Below, one piece after another: positions 53,395-62,248 of a stretch of DNA of 64,000 bases (the stretch's first letter is position 1; each line of letters begins with the position of its first letter). The DNA lies in contig JAUIIU010000006.1 in NCBI GenBank assembly GCA_030431695.1, forward strand, positions 1 through 64,000, in the 5' to 3' direction. The notes below the pieces were generated by a model, which saw nothing but the letters and a program-made list of their open reading frames with translations, did not search any database and was not told the DNA's origin. A program made the position numbers and the translations under genes. This DNA is from Bacteroidia bacterium. GTDB taxonomy: Bacteria > Bacteroidota > Bacteroidia > Flavobacteriales > Flavobacteriaceae.

Positions 53395-54241
53395 AGTTTT
53401 CTTCTTTGGTTTGTTGATGAATAAAATCCGTGACTGCTTTCAGGGTCTCGGGGCCTTTCAAAGTATGGTCCAGGCCTTCCGTGAACAAGGTTTTAATGGA
53501 TGAGTTCCTGGCAATGGCTTCACGGATCGGTTGTATAGGGGTAACGGTGTCAGTCTCTTCATGGATCACCAGTACTGGGCGATCAACAAGGTTGAAGAAA
53601 TGCTCCATCTGAATCTCAGGATGCGGTAATCTGTACTCCTTATCAACCTTCTTTGTTAGGCTTCGCATGGTGCTTGGCGAAAGCCCAATAACCTCCACGA
53701 AGTAAGTGAAAATTGCATCCAGTCCGGAAGGAGAACCCATCACCACATAACTTTCTACCGCTGCCTCCGGCCGATACAGATAATGATAAGCTGCTGTCAG
53801 ATTCCCGAAAGAATGGCACACAAGGACATCCACCTTCCCGGTGATCTTCAGGGTTTGTTCATAGGCCTGCCTGTAGGTTTCCAGGTTCAGGGAGTTGCCA
53901 TCGGAGGCTCCATGTCCCGGCGCATCCAGGGCGTAGCAGGTGTAACTGTCCGGGTCGAGTTCAGCAACATAATTGCGCCACCGCTGGGAATGGCTCATCC
54001 AGCCGTGCAGAAATAAAACCGTCTTTGGGCCACGTCCCCACTTGTGAAGCACGGTTTGACACCCGTCTATTTCCAGTAATTCTGTCTCACCTTTGCTGAA
54101 GAACAACTGTCCTTCTTCGCTGATCGGTACCCGCCGCACCCGACTTAGGATCCTGAACGCAATTCTACCGGTTAGTCCGGGGAAAATTAGTGCGAGTACA
54201 TTGAGCAATCGGATTGTCGATTTTGTCTTGTTATTCTTCAT
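53375..54241 (-). CDS. Alpha/beta-hydrolase
   Basis: A 288-residue hydrolase. The opening LFLHGWMSHSQRWRNYVAEL is followed by ALDAPGHGASDG, the nucleophile elbow VCHSFGNLTAAYHYLY, the acid in LVIHEETDTVTPI and the histidine in GLDHTLKGPETL. The substrate is probably an ester or thioester, which fits a thioesterase partner. A hydrophobic N-terminal stretch (TIRLLNVLALIFPGLTGRIAF) may anchor it to the membrane. A perfect TetR-type palindrome lies 11 bases upstream of the ATG. Confidence 0.86.
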   Translation of the reverse strand: MKNNKTKSTIRLLNVLALIFPGLTGRIAFRILSRVRRVPISEEGQLFFSKGETELLEIDGCQTVLHKWGRGPKTVLFLHGWMSHSQRWRNYVAELDPDSYTCYALDAPGHGASDGNSLNLETYRQAYEQTLKITGKVDVLVCHSFGNLTAAYHYLYRPEAAVESYVVMGSPSGLDAIFTYFVEVIGLSPSTMRSLTKKVDKEYRLPHPEIQMEHFFNLVDRPVLVIHEETDTVTPIQPIREAIARNSSIKTLFTEGLDHTLKGPETLKAVTDFIHQQTKEENYVLERV

Positions 54242-54251
54242 ATCATTTTAT

Positions 54252-54267
54252 GATACCAATTGGTATC
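54252..54267. promoter_or_regulatory. Putative TetR operator before the hydrolase-thioesterase pair
   Basis: GATACCAATTGGTATC is a perfect 16-bp palindrome between the tetR stop and the hydrolase start. It differs by one base from the site in front of tetR (54883-54898). Confidence 0.75.
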
Positions 54268-54283
54268 TACCTGTTTAAAATTT

Positions 54284-54874
54284 TTATTTAGACATCTCTT
54301 TAACCAGTCCCCGAAGATGGGTGATAGTATGCCTGATAGCCTGTTTATTACGTTCCAGTTTGCTCATCATGATCCCTCCTTCTAGGGTGGCGATAATAAT
54401 GGTGCTATAATACGGTACATCTACATCCTTGCGAACCTGGTTATTCTTAATTCCGTTCTCTATCAGTTTTGCTATGGAAGCTTTTAACTGTGCCAGCATA
54501 TTGTACGCCTGTTGCCTAAGCACCGGGTTCGAATCGTCCGATTCTACTGCTGCATTCATCAACGGGCATCCACCTTTGTAACTTGGTTGGTTCATATAAT
54601 TCTCGAAGAAACTAAAGATAGCCTCGAATTTTGTTTGAAAGGTCTTTGCCGCCTTGATCGAGACCCGGATCTCCTCGAACATTAATTTAGACAACTGCCG
54701 CAGCGCGTGTTGCTCCAAGTCCTGTTTATTCTCAAAATGGCGATAGATCGCTCCTTTGGTATAGCCGGTGGCCCGCGTTATATCACTAATGGAAGTAGCC
54801 TTATACCCCTGGGTATTAAAGAGGTCGGCGCTTTCCCTGATGATCGTATTCCTGGTTGCTTCAGCATCTCGCAT
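54284..54874 (-). CDS. TetR/AcrR-family transcriptional regulator
   Basis: The N-terminal helix-turn-helix is textbook (IIRESADLFNTQGYKATSISDITRATGYTKGAIYRHFENKQDLEQHAL), and a ligand-binding C-terminal domain of about 130 residues follows (CPLMNAAVESDDSNPVLRQQAYNMLAQLK). The ATG at 54874 is chosen because the operator palindrome and -7 element occupy the 26 bases upstream, which the track start at 54919 would include as coding. It probably represses itself and the hydrolase-thioesterase operon. The ligand may be a fatty-acid derivative. Confidence 0.9.
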   Translation of the reverse strand: MRDAEATRNTIIRESADLFNTQGYKATSISDITRATGYTKGAIYRHFENKQDLEQHALRQLSKLMFEEIRVSIKAAKTFQTKFEAIFSFFENYMNQPSYKGGCPLMNAAVESDDSNPVLRQQAYNMLAQLKASIAKLIENGIKNNQVRKDVDVPYYSTIIIATLEGGIMMSKLERNKQAIRHTITHLRGLVKEMSK

Positions 54875-54882
54875 GGCACAAA

Positions 54883-54898
54883 GATACCGATTGGTATC
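54883..54898. promoter_or_regulatory. Putative TetR operator overlapping the tetR promoter
   Basis: GATACCGATTGGTATC is palindromic apart from the centre. On the minus strand its right half merges with the -7 element TATCTTTG, and a TTG stands 18 bases upstream. A repressor here would cover the promoter. The ATG follows 8 bases later, so the mRNA is almost leaderless. Confidence 0.8.
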
Positions 54899-54989
54899 TA
54901 TAATCAAAAATATTTTCAATTATATTTATAGTCTGAACGAACAGTTCGTTATCAAAACCTAATTTCAGAAATAGTAATTCAGATCATAA

Positions 54990-55952
54990 ATGCCGATAGT
55001 TTCCTCTAGCTACCAACCGAAGGGAGCCTTCAAAAACGGCCATTTTTCTACTATATATTCAGCAAAACTGAGGGTTTCTCCAAGACTGGAACAGACCCGG
55101 GAACGCCTTGAGCTGGAGGACGGTGATTTCATAGACCTGGATTTTTCATTTTCAGAAAAAAGAAGCCACTGCCTGGCCGTACTTCTGCACGGACTTGAAG
55201 GCAACGCACAACGAACCTATATCAAAGGACAGGGGAAGGTGCTGGTGGAAGATGGCTGGGATATCTGCGCAATGAACTATCGGGGCTGTAGCGGGGAACC
55301 CAACAGAAAATATATCTCCTATAATTCAGGAAAAACAGATGACCTGGAAACTGTGATCGACCATCTAACAGAAAAGGATAATTACCGGGAAATCGTTCTC
55401 ATCGGGTTTAGTTTGGGAGGAAATCTACTGCTGAAATACCTGGGAGAACGAAATATTATACCTGCGGAAATAAAATGTGGGATCGCGGTTTCTGCTCCCT
55501 TGAGTTTGAGAGGCTCGCTGGACTCTCTCAACAAAGCGTATAACTGGCCGTACAGGACTCATTTCCTGTATGACCTTCGGAAGAAATACAGACAGAAAAC
55601 CGTCCAATTTCCCGATAAAGCAACCCGATCCGAATTAAAAAAGATCAGGTCCCTCCTGGCCTTTGACAATATTTATACAGCACCGGCTCACGGTTTTGCC
55701 GATGCCAACGATTACTACACCAAAAACAGTAGCCTCCAATTCCTGTCGAATATCAGTGTCCCGGTCTTAATTCTGAATGCCCTGAACGATAGTTTCCTGA
55801 GCCCGGATTGTATCCCTTTTGAACTTGCATCCCAATCAAAAAACATCTATCTTGAAACTCCTGAATACGGGGGTCATGTAGGATTCTATCAACCGAAGAA
55901 TATCTATTATAACGAAGCTCGTAGTTCCAGGTTTCTGAAAGAAATAATTTAA
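54990..55952 (+). CDS. YheT-family alpha/beta-hydrolase
   Basis: A 320-residue hydrolase of the YheT/ABHD1-3 group. FKNGHFSTIYSAKLR opens the family. AVLLHGLEGNAQRTYIKGQGKVLVEDGWDICAMNYRGCSGEPN, the nucleophile LIGFSLGGNLLLKYLGE, LILNALNDSFLSP and the histidine in PEYGGHVGFY complete the triad. Members act on lipids or esters; the substrate here is unknown. It is divergent from tetR, whose operator lies about 90 bases upstream, so regulation by TetR is possible. Azurin follows 10 bases later. Confidence 0.88.
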   Translation: MPIVSSSYQPKGAFKNGHFSTIYSAKLRVSPRLEQTRERLELEDGDFIDLDFSFSEKRSHCLAVLLHGLEGNAQRTYIKGQGKVLVEDGWDICAMNYRGCSGEPNRKYISYNSGKTDDLETVIDHLTEKDNYREIVLIGFSLGGNLLLKYLGERNIIPAEIKCGIAVSAPLSLRGSLDSLNKAYNWPYRTHFLYDLRKKYRQKTVQFPDKATRSELKKIRSLLAFDNIYTAPAHGFADANDYYTKNSSLQFLSNISVPVLILNALNDSFLSPDCIPFELASQSKNIYLETPEYGGHVGFYQPKNIYYNEARSSRFLKEII

Positions 55953-55962
55953 ATCCGAACTC

Positions 55963-56478
55963 ATGAAAACATTACGTTACAGCCTGTTAGCCGTTTTATT
56001 GGTCCTCATCTATAGTTGCGGAGGTGAAAAGGAAAAGAAAGAAGACAAAGAGCAGATCAAGATCGGCACAAAGAAAGAAGAGTCGAAAAGTGAGAGTAGT
56101 GCAGCCGCCACAATAGGTCTTACGGGTGACGACTTGATGCAGTACAATATCAAGGAAATCAAGGTCAAGGCCGGACAGGAGGTAACCATCAACCTCAGGC
56201 ACATTGGTAAAATGGACATTAAGGTTATGGGACACAATTTTGTTCTTTTGAAACCGGGTGTGTCTATAACCGAATTTTCACTAAAAGCGGCTGAGGCTGG
56301 AGAAACTGCCGACTGGATCCCGGATAACGGTGCAGAGGTAATAGTGCACACCAAAATGATCGGTGGCGGGCAGTCCACTTCGATAACATTCACTGCTCCG
56401 GAAGCCGGAACCTATGATTATATCTGTAGTTTCCCTGGACATTCGGCACTGATGAAGGGGAAATTCATAGTTGAGTAA
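55963..56478 (+). CDS. Azurin-like blue copper lipoprotein
   Basis: A signal with lipobox (VLLVLIYSCGGE) and a charged linker precede the cupredoxin domain. Copper ligands are visible as the histidine in MGHNFVLL and the C...H...M set in CSFPGHSALMKG. It should carry electrons in the periplasm, for example to a cytochrome oxidase or peroxidase. Its stop codon directly abuts the convergent stop of the next gene, with no spacer. Confidence 0.93.
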   Translation: MKTLRYSLLAVLLVLIYSCGGEKEKKEDKEQIKIGTKKEESKSESSAAATIGLTGDDLMQYNIKEIKVKAGQEVTINLRHIGKMDIKVMGHNFVLLKPGVSITEFSLKAAEAGETADWIPDNGAEVIVHTKMIGGGQSTSITFTAPEAGTYDYICSFPGHSALMKGKFIVE

Positions 56479-57405
56479 TTACAGAAAATCGTCCGACTCT
56501 TTGTAGGCTTCAATTACCCGAAGTTCACCTTTTGTCCCTTCGATCGAGTTCCCGTGTTCCATCCCGAGAATTCCCTTGAACCCTTTGTTGTGGATATGCC
56601 TGAAAACATTTCTGTAATTGATCTCGCCGGTAGTAGGCTCATTGCGACCCGGATTGTCTCCTACCTGGATATACCCGATCTCATCCCAGCAGGCATCAAT
56701 ATTGGGAATCAGGTTGCCTTCCTGTATCTGCTGATGGTAGATGTCGAATAGAATCTTGCACGATGGGCTATCCACAGCCTCACATATCTCGAACGCCTGT
56801 GGAGATTCTGTAAGAAACAGTCCGGGATGATCCCTGAAGTTTAAGGGCTCCAGGACCATTACCAGTCCGTGAGGTTCTAAAATCGCACTGGCCTGTTTCA
56901 GGCTTTCGATCACATTTGCCATCTGGTAATTCAAATTCAACCTCAGGTCAAGATGACCGGGCACTACCGTCATCCATTTAGCATTCACTCTTTTCGCAAC
57001 TTCCACCGACTCCCTGATCTCTGCCAGGAACTCGTCACGCCAGTTTTGCTTTCCACTTGCAAGGTTCGGCTCCTTCCAATAAATATTATGTGCAACAAAA
57101 ACCCCCATCTCTATTCCCAATCGGTCCATCGCAGCTGCCATTCGCTTCTGTTCTGCTAGAGGGCGTTTCCTCATGTCGTTGTCCTCGAAGGCAGTAAACC
57201 CCTGCTCGGCCATGAATTCGAGCTGACTTACAACATCTTTACCGGCATGTGCTTCGAACATACCAATGTGTGGTGCGTATTTCAGATTGAACGTATGTTT
57301 ACTGCTGAATGGATCCAATATATTTGTCGAAGCCAGTACACTTCCACCAAATGAAAAAAGGGAACCTGCCAGGGCTCCCTTTCTTAAAAATTCTCTTCTT
57401 CTCAT
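56479..57405 (-). CDS. Tat-exported TIM-barrel sugar isomerase-like protein
   Basis: A twin-arginine signal (MRRREFLRKGALAGSLFSFGGSVLAS) precedes a xylose-isomerase/AP-endonuclease-2 TIM barrel of the hydroxypyruvate isomerase group (VLEPLNFRDHPGLFLTESPQAFEICEAVDSPSCKILFDIYHQQIQEGNLIP, then ILGMEHGNS). The metal-binding E, D, H and E residues appear present. Such proteins near GMC oxidoreductases may act on 3-keto-sugars, as isomerase, epimerase or lyase, which is inference. It is the last gene of the minus-strand oxidoreductase operon. Confidence 0.85.
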   Translation of the reverse strand: MRRREFLRKGALAGSLFSFGGSVLASTNILDPFSSKHTFNLKYAPHIGMFEAHAGKDVVSQLEFMAEQGFTAFEDNDMRKRPLAEQKRMAAAMDRLGIEMGVFVAHNIYWKEPNLASGKQNWRDEFLAEIRESVEVAKRVNAKWMTVVPGHLDLRLNLNYQMANVIESLKQASAILEPHGLVMVLEPLNFRDHPGLFLTESPQAFEICEAVDSPSCKILFDIYHQQIQEGNLIPNIDACWDEIGYIQVGDNPGRNEPTTGEINYRNVFRHIHNKGFKGILGMEHGNSIEGTKGELRVIEAYKESDDFL

Positions 57406-57414
57406 ACCAATTGA

Positions 57415-58089
57415 TTATAAAGCCATGGCATTTCCGTTACCCGCTTGGTCAAGGGGAATACATCCTTTTTGCTGTCCCGGAACCGGGTCGTACCACAATA
57501 CGTTCTCACCAACTTGTTCACTGGACTTCCAGGCCCAGATCGTCATACTACGAATTCCGGAAAGCAGGGTAAAAACAGCCGACTCCTTCGGGGGAGTGGC
57601 CGTTTTATCAGTTTCATAACTTTGGTAGAATTCGTTCATCGCCATATAGTGATTTCTTTGCTCTTCTTTACCTAAGGTGAGGTATTTGGATAGCATTTGA
57701 TCAAATTCCTCCGGCTTTCCTTTCTGAAGTTCTTTATCGAAAGTTGCCGTAAATTCTTCGCCGAATGCCTGGAAGAACATCTTCATGTGATCCTGAAGCG
57801 GCTCAAATCGTTCTTCCCATATCTGGCCCTGAACATTTGGTGTAACATTCTTCCAATAGGCATCTATGAATTTATGCGCCCCAATAGCTACAGCACCGGG
57901 CACTGTTTCGTCGGCCGGGATGATAAGATCCACCAGTTGCTCCAGGGCATAGCCTTCGGGAACCGAGACAAATACAGGTACAAATCCCGGTTCGTTCTTA
58001 CAGCTCTGTAATAGGCTGATCACTGTAGGAGTAGCCACAACAGCACCTGCTCCCAATCCAATATTTCGCAATGCTTGTCTTCTGTCCAT
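57415..58089 (-). CDS. Gluconate 2-dehydrogenase subunit 3-like (GMC partner)
   Basis: A 224-residue small subunit with a Tat-like signal (MDRRQALRNIGLGAGAVVATPTVISLLQSCKNE) that contains a lipobox, so a lipid anchor is possible. The family assists folding and export of the flavin subunit in gluconate, fructose and glucoside dehydrogenases. It overlaps the GMC oxidoreductase gene by one base. The flavoprotein has no signal of its own, so it is probably carried across on this subunit. Confidence 0.9.
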   Translation of the reverse strand: MDRRQALRNIGLGAGAVVATPTVISLLQSCKNEPGFVPVFVSVPEGYALEQLVDLIIPADETVPGAVAIGAHKFIDAYWKNVTPNVQGQIWEERFEPLQDHMKMFFQAFGEEFTATFDKELQKGKPEEFDQMLSKYLTLGKEEQRNHYMAMNEFYQSYETDKTATPPKESAVFTLLSGIRSMTIWAWKSSEQVGENVLWYDPVPGQQKGCIPLDQAGNGNAMAL

Positions 58090-59786
58090 TATGCTTCTTT
58101 TTTAATTTGCTGAGCTGCGTGATTTGCCGCCCTGGCACTGAAGGCCATATAAGTTAATGATGGATTCACACAACTGGCCGAGGTCATAAACGATCCGTCC
58201 GTAACATATACGTTTGGCACAGCGTGCAACTGGTTGTTCTTATTACAAACTGAGGTTTTCGGGTCTTTCCCCATTCGGGCCGTACCCATCTCATGGATCC
58301 CTAATCCGGGTGCTCCGGGATCATCCCATGGCTCAATATCTTTGTATCCGGCTTTGGAAAGCATATCCATTGCTTCCGCAACCATGTCTTTTCGCATTTC
58401 ATATTCATTCTCCTTCCACTCAACATCAAAGGTCACAGTGGGAAGCCCCCATTGGTCCAGGTTATCATAATCCAGTTCCATTTTGTTCTCATGGTAAGGC
58501 AAACATTCACCAAATCCCATCAGCATCATACGCCAATCACCCGGCTTGGTAACGGCGGCTTTCAAGTCTTTACCATAGGCAAGTTCGGCGATCAACTCCT
58601 CGTAATTACTCCTACTGGCACCTCCCTGGTAACCGTATCCTCTTTTAAAGTTAGGCTGATCTGTCTTTCCGCCAACATTCCGGAATCGCGGAATATATAT
58701 ACCATTTGGCCGCCGACCTTTATAATACTTATCCTCAAAACCGGGTACCGTTGCCATTGCACCTGCCTTGAAGTGATGATCCATTATATTATGGCCCAAT
58801 TCACCGCTGTCATTGCCCATTCCGTTAGGGAATCGCTCACTCTTGGATTGCATCAATATAGATGCGGAAGCGATTGCCGAGGCACAGAGGAAGATCACCT
58901 TTGCGTTGAAAATATGAACTTCCTTGGTCTCCGAATCTATTACTTTAACACCACTGGCCTTGCCGCTGGCCTCATCGTAAATCACTTCGGCAACGATGGA
59001 GTGAGGACGAATAGTAAGATTACCCGTTCGTTCCGCAGCAGGAAGTGTGGAAGAATTACTGCTGAAATACCCTCCGAAAGGGCATCCACGCATACATCGA
59101 TTCCTGAACTGGCAGTTCGCACGGCCCTGGAAGGTTTGTGTCCCTGTGATATGCGCTACACGGCCAATGGTCAACAACCGACCATCGTCGTAATTCTCGT
59201 CGATCTTACCTTTCAGATCCTCCTCGGCACAATTCAGTTCCATAGGCGGACAGAACTTTCCGTCCGGTAATTGTGGCAATCCCAGGTTTTCGCCACTAAC
59301 CCCGATGAACTCTTCAACCTTATCGTACCAGGGAGCTATATCTTTATAACGTATAGGCCAGTCTATCGCGATCCCTTCCTTCTTATTGGCCCCGAAGTCG
59401 AAATCACTTAATCGATAACTCTGCCTTCCCCAAACGAGGGATCGTCCCCCTACGTGATACCCTCTTAACCAATCGAACCTTTTCTTTTCATTATAAGGAT
59501 GCTCTACATCATTCACAAAGAAATGACGGTGAGCCTCATCGGTGGTATAACCGGAACGGGCTTGTTTTAGTTGTTTGTCGCGTTCCGACTTAGGCAGCTG
59601 GCCTTTGTACTCAAAATCCCACGGATCCATATTCATGGTGTGGTAGTCTTTTACGTGCTCTACCATTCGACCTCTTTCAAGAACAAGGGTCTTCAGGCCA
59701 TTTTCGCACAGTTCCTTAGCGGCCCATCCACCACTGATCCCCGAGCCAACTACTATGGCATCGTACATTTCACTTGGGTTATTCAT
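58089..59786 (-). CDS. GMC-family FAD oxidoreductase
   Basis: A 565-residue GMC enzyme. The FAD fingerprint is YDAIVVGSGISGGWAAKELCENGLKTLVLERG, a three-cysteine stretch CQFRNRCMRGCPFGG is present, and the C-terminal HEMGTARMG and SLTYMAFSARAANHAAQQIKKE mark the active-site end. The nearest known roles are sugar or glycoside dehydrogenases, such as glucoside 3-dehydrogenase. Electrons would pass on to a cytochrome. It is the first gene of the three-gene operon. Its 5' leader is about 120 bases. Confidence 0.9.
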   Translation of the reverse strand: MNNPSEMYDAIVVGSGISGGWAAKELCENGLKTLVLERGRMVEHVKDYHTMNMDPWDFEYKGQLPKSERDKQLKQARSGYTTDEAHRHFFVNDVEHPYNEKKRFDWLRGYHVGGRSLVWGRQSYRLSDFDFGANKKEGIAIDWPIRYKDIAPWYDKVEEFIGVSGENLGLPQLPDGKFCPPMELNCAEEDLKGKIDENYDDGRLLTIGRVAHITGTQTFQGRANCQFRNRCMRGCPFGGYFSSNSSTLPAAERTGNLTIRPHSIVAEVIYDEASGKASGVKVIDSETKEVHIFNAKVIFLCASAIASASILMQSKSERFPNGMGNDSGELGHNIMDHHFKAGAMATVPGFEDKYYKGRRPNGIYIPRFRNVGGKTDQPNFKRGYGYQGGASRSNYEELIAELAYGKDLKAAVTKPGDWRMMLMGFGECLPYHENKMELDYDNLDQWGLPTVTFDVEWKENEYEMRKDMVAEAMDMLSKAGYKDIEPWDDPGAPGLGIHEMGTARMGKDPKTSVCNKNNQLHAVPNVYVTDGSFMTSASCVNPSLTYMAFSARAANHAAQQIKKEA

Positions 59787-59928
59787 TGTTAAAATATTGT
59801 TTAGATTTAGAATGAATCCAATCGCCGGGTAACCTGGCGAAATAATTTTTTCGATCGATTTAGGGCTTTCTAAGGTCTTGTTTTTTTATTGATTTTACAA
59901 AATTCTGAAAGTTAAAAGAGATAATGTT

Positions 59929-59950
59929 CACTCGAAAACGTTTTCGAGTG
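59929..59950. promoter_or_regulatory. 22-bp perfect palindrome, LacI-like operator
   Basis: CACTCGAAAACGTTTTCGAGTG is a perfect palindrome with a central CG, as in LacI/GalR-family operators. It lies in the 269-base region between the divergent sugar operons, 142 bases from the GMC gene and 105 from the isomerase lipoprotein gene. No LacI gene lies in the window. The rest of the region shows nothing coding. Confidence 0.75.
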
Positions 59951-60055
59951 CAATATGTACAACACAATTGTCAATATGATATGATTCTTTCAAAAAAAAC
60001 CTACCTTAGAACTCCTTAAAGCATACTGCTAAATACTAAATAATTTACGACAATT

Positions 60056-61015
60056 ATGAATAGATTATCCCTCTTACTCCTCGTTGGTCTAATTGTATTA
60101 TCATGCAAAGAAAAACAACAGGAGGAATCCCCCGAGACCGCCACTGCAGATACCCTGGAAATGGCTTATGAAGTAAAGCTGTCCCTGGCACAATGGTCTT
60201 TGAATAAAAGATATAATGCCGACGATGGAAACCCTTTTAACTTCGCGAAAGATGCAAAGGAACTTGGGTTTGAGGCGATCGAATACGTAAACCAGTTGTA
60301 CAACGACCAAATTGAAGAGCTTGGTTTCGAAGTCGTCGTGGACTCACTTAAGGCGGAAAACGAAAGACACGGAGTTAGCTGTGTCCTTATTATGGTGGAT
60401 CATGAAGGAGACCTGGCCGACCCTGATGAGCAAGTCCGAAATCAGGCTGTGGAAAATCACAAGAAATGGGTAGACGCTGCTGCTGCTCTTGGTGGGCATT
60501 CCATTCGAGTGAATACCTTCGGAACAAATGATCCTGCCCAATGGCACGATGCAGTTGTCGATGGGCTAAGAAAACTCTCAGAATATGCTGCAACTAAGAA
60601 TATCAATGTGCTGTGTGAGAACCACGGCTGGCTGTCTTCGGATGCCGACAAACTGGTTGCTGCGATTTCCGAAGTAAACATGGAAAACTGCGGAACGCTG
60701 CCCGACTTCGGAAACTGGTGTATTAAAAGAGCCGAGGGTGAACGATGGGGCGAATGTGAAGAAGAATACGCCGACTTTTACAAAGGAATTGAACTTATGA
60801 TGCCGAAGGCCAAGGCAGTGAGTGCAAAATCTTACAACTTTGATGCAGATGGTAATGAAACGAAACTGGATTATTTCAGAATGATACAAATCGTAAAGGA
60901 CGCCGGATACCGTGGTTATATTGGTGTTGAATATGAAGGAAGGGAGATAGGAGAAGCAGAGGGGATCCGTGCAACTATGGAATTAATCGAAAAGGCTGCC
61001 GCCGCAACTAAATAA
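60056..61015 (+). CDS. Lipoprotein TIM-barrel sugar isomerase/epimerase-like protein
   Basis: A lipobox (LIVLSCKEK) is followed by a xylose-isomerase-type TIM barrel (SLAQWSLNKRYNADDGNPFNFAKDAKELGFEAIEYVNQLY, VLCENHGWLSSDADKLVAAI, TLPDFGNWCIKRAEGERWG, GYIGVEYEGREIGEAEGI). It is therefore anchored outside the inner membrane, unlike ordinary cytoplasmic isomerases. It may handle an oxidised sugar or glycoside made by the GMC enzyme. It is the first gene of the plus-strand operon. Confidence 0.85.
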   Translation: MNRLSLLLLVGLIVLSCKEKQQEESPETATADTLEMAYEVKLSLAQWSLNKRYNADDGNPFNFAKDAKELGFEAIEYVNQLYNDQIEELGFEVVVDSLKAENERHGVSCVLIMVDHEGDLADPDEQVRNQAVENHKKWVDAAAALGGHSIRVNTFGTNDPAQWHDAVVDGLRKLSEYAATKNINVLCENHGWLSSDADKLVAAISEVNMENCGTLPDFGNWCIKRAEGERWGECEEEYADFYKGIELMMPKAKAVSAKSYNFDADGNETKLDYFRMIQIVKDAGYRGYIGVEYEGREIGEAEGIRATMELIEKAAAATK

Positions 61016-61021
61016 ACAGCG

Positions 61022-62245
61022 ATGAAAACATTGACATATATCCGACTGTCCTTTATGATGTTCCTCGAATTCTTTATTTGGGGGGGCTGGTTTGTAACCA
61101 TGGGGATCTATTTAACCAATTCCCTGAGTACCGATGGTGCCGAAACCGCCATGGCGTACTCCACACAGTCATGGGGCGCGATCGTGGCACCTTTTATCAT
61201 AGGGCTTATTGCCGACAGGTTCTTTAACGCCGAACGCATACTAGGTGTGCTCCACCTGGTTGGAGCCTTCCTGATGTACCAAATGTCCAAGGCTACCGAT
61301 TTCCAGGTATTTTATCCTTACGTCCTGGGATATATGATCGCTTATATGCCCACACTGGCTTTGGTAAATTCTGTAAGTTTCAATCAGCTTACAGATCCCT
61401 CAAAACAATTTTCGTTCATTCGGGTTTGGGGAACCGTTGGCTGGATAGTTGCCGGAATCGTCATCAGCCGGGTTTTCCTGTGGGATTCTGAAACAGGTAT
61501 TGCTGAAGGTATGCTGAAGAATACCTTCCTCATGACCGCGATCGCCTCGGCAGTACTTGGGGTATTCAGTTTTACCCTCCCGAAAACTCCGCCGAACAAA
61601 GGCGATAAGGTCACGATCTCCGACATTTTAGGATTAGACGCTTTGAAACTTCTGAAAGACAGGAATTTCCTTGTCTTTTTCCTGGCCTCGGTCCTAATCT
61701 GTATTCCACTGGCATTCTACTATCAACATGCCGGGCAGTTCCTCGGGGAGATAGGGGTAGACAAACCCGCTGAAAAAATGACCATCGGGCAGATGTCCGA
61801 AGTCGTCTTCATGCTGCTGCTGCCTTTCTTCTTCAAACGGTTTGGATTTAAGATGACCTTGCTTGTTGGTATGCTCGCCTGGGTGCTTCGTTATGTGCTA
61901 TTCGCCTATGGCGATTCCGGCGAAATGTTCTTTATGCTGCTGGTGGGTATCGCACTTCACGGAATATGTTACGATTTCTTCTTTGTCTCGGGACAGATCT
62001 ATACCGACAGTAAGGCGGGGGAAAAATACAAGAGTGCCGCCCAGGGACTGATCACCCTGGCAACCTATGGAGTAGGTATGCTGGTCGGGTTTTGGGTTGC
62101 CGGAAAGATCACAGACAAATTTGCGATCAGTGCTACCGAACACAGCTGGGACCAGGTTTGGTTGTATCCGGCAATATTTGCGGGGGGCGTGTTTATACTG
62201 TTTGCCCTGCTGTTCAAGAATGAAAAAGTAGAATACAAAGAATAA
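61022..62245 (+). CDS. MFS permease of the nucleoside:H+ symporter (NupG-like) family
   Basis: A 407-residue permease with twelve helices. LSFMMFLEFFIWGGWFVTMGIYL at the start and ALVNSVSFNQLTDPSKQFSFIRVWGTVGWIVAGI later are the NupG/XapB family marks. Many Bacteroidota relatives sit in sugar loci, so the substrate may be a sugar or oxidised sugar rather than a nucleoside. Spacing to both neighbours is under 7 bases. Confidence 0.88.
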   Translation: MKTLTYIRLSFMMFLEFFIWGGWFVTMGIYLTNSLSTDGAETAMAYSTQSWGAIVAPFIIGLIADRFFNAERILGVLHLVGAFLMYQMSKATDFQVFYPYVLGYMIAYMPTLALVNSVSFNQLTDPSKQFSFIRVWGTVGWIVAGIVISRVFLWDSETGIAEGMLKNTFLMTAIASAVLGVFSFTLPKTPPNKGDKVTISDILGLDALKLLKDRNFLVFFLASVLICIPLAFYYQHAGQFLGEIGVDKPAEKMTIGQMSEVVFMLLLPFFFKRFGFKMTLLVGMLAWVLRYVLFAYGDSGEMFFMLLVGIALHGICYDFFFVSGQIYTDSKAGEKYKSAAQGLITLATYGVGMLVGFWVAGKITDKFAISATEHSWDQVWLYPAIFAGGVFILFALLFKNEKVEYKE

Positions 62246-62248
62246 TCT

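Noticed and set aside
58452-59270. 272-codon plus-strand ORF opposite the GMC oxidoreductase gene
   Set aside because: Antisense shadow; its composition is not protein-like and the minus-strand enzyme is unmistakable.
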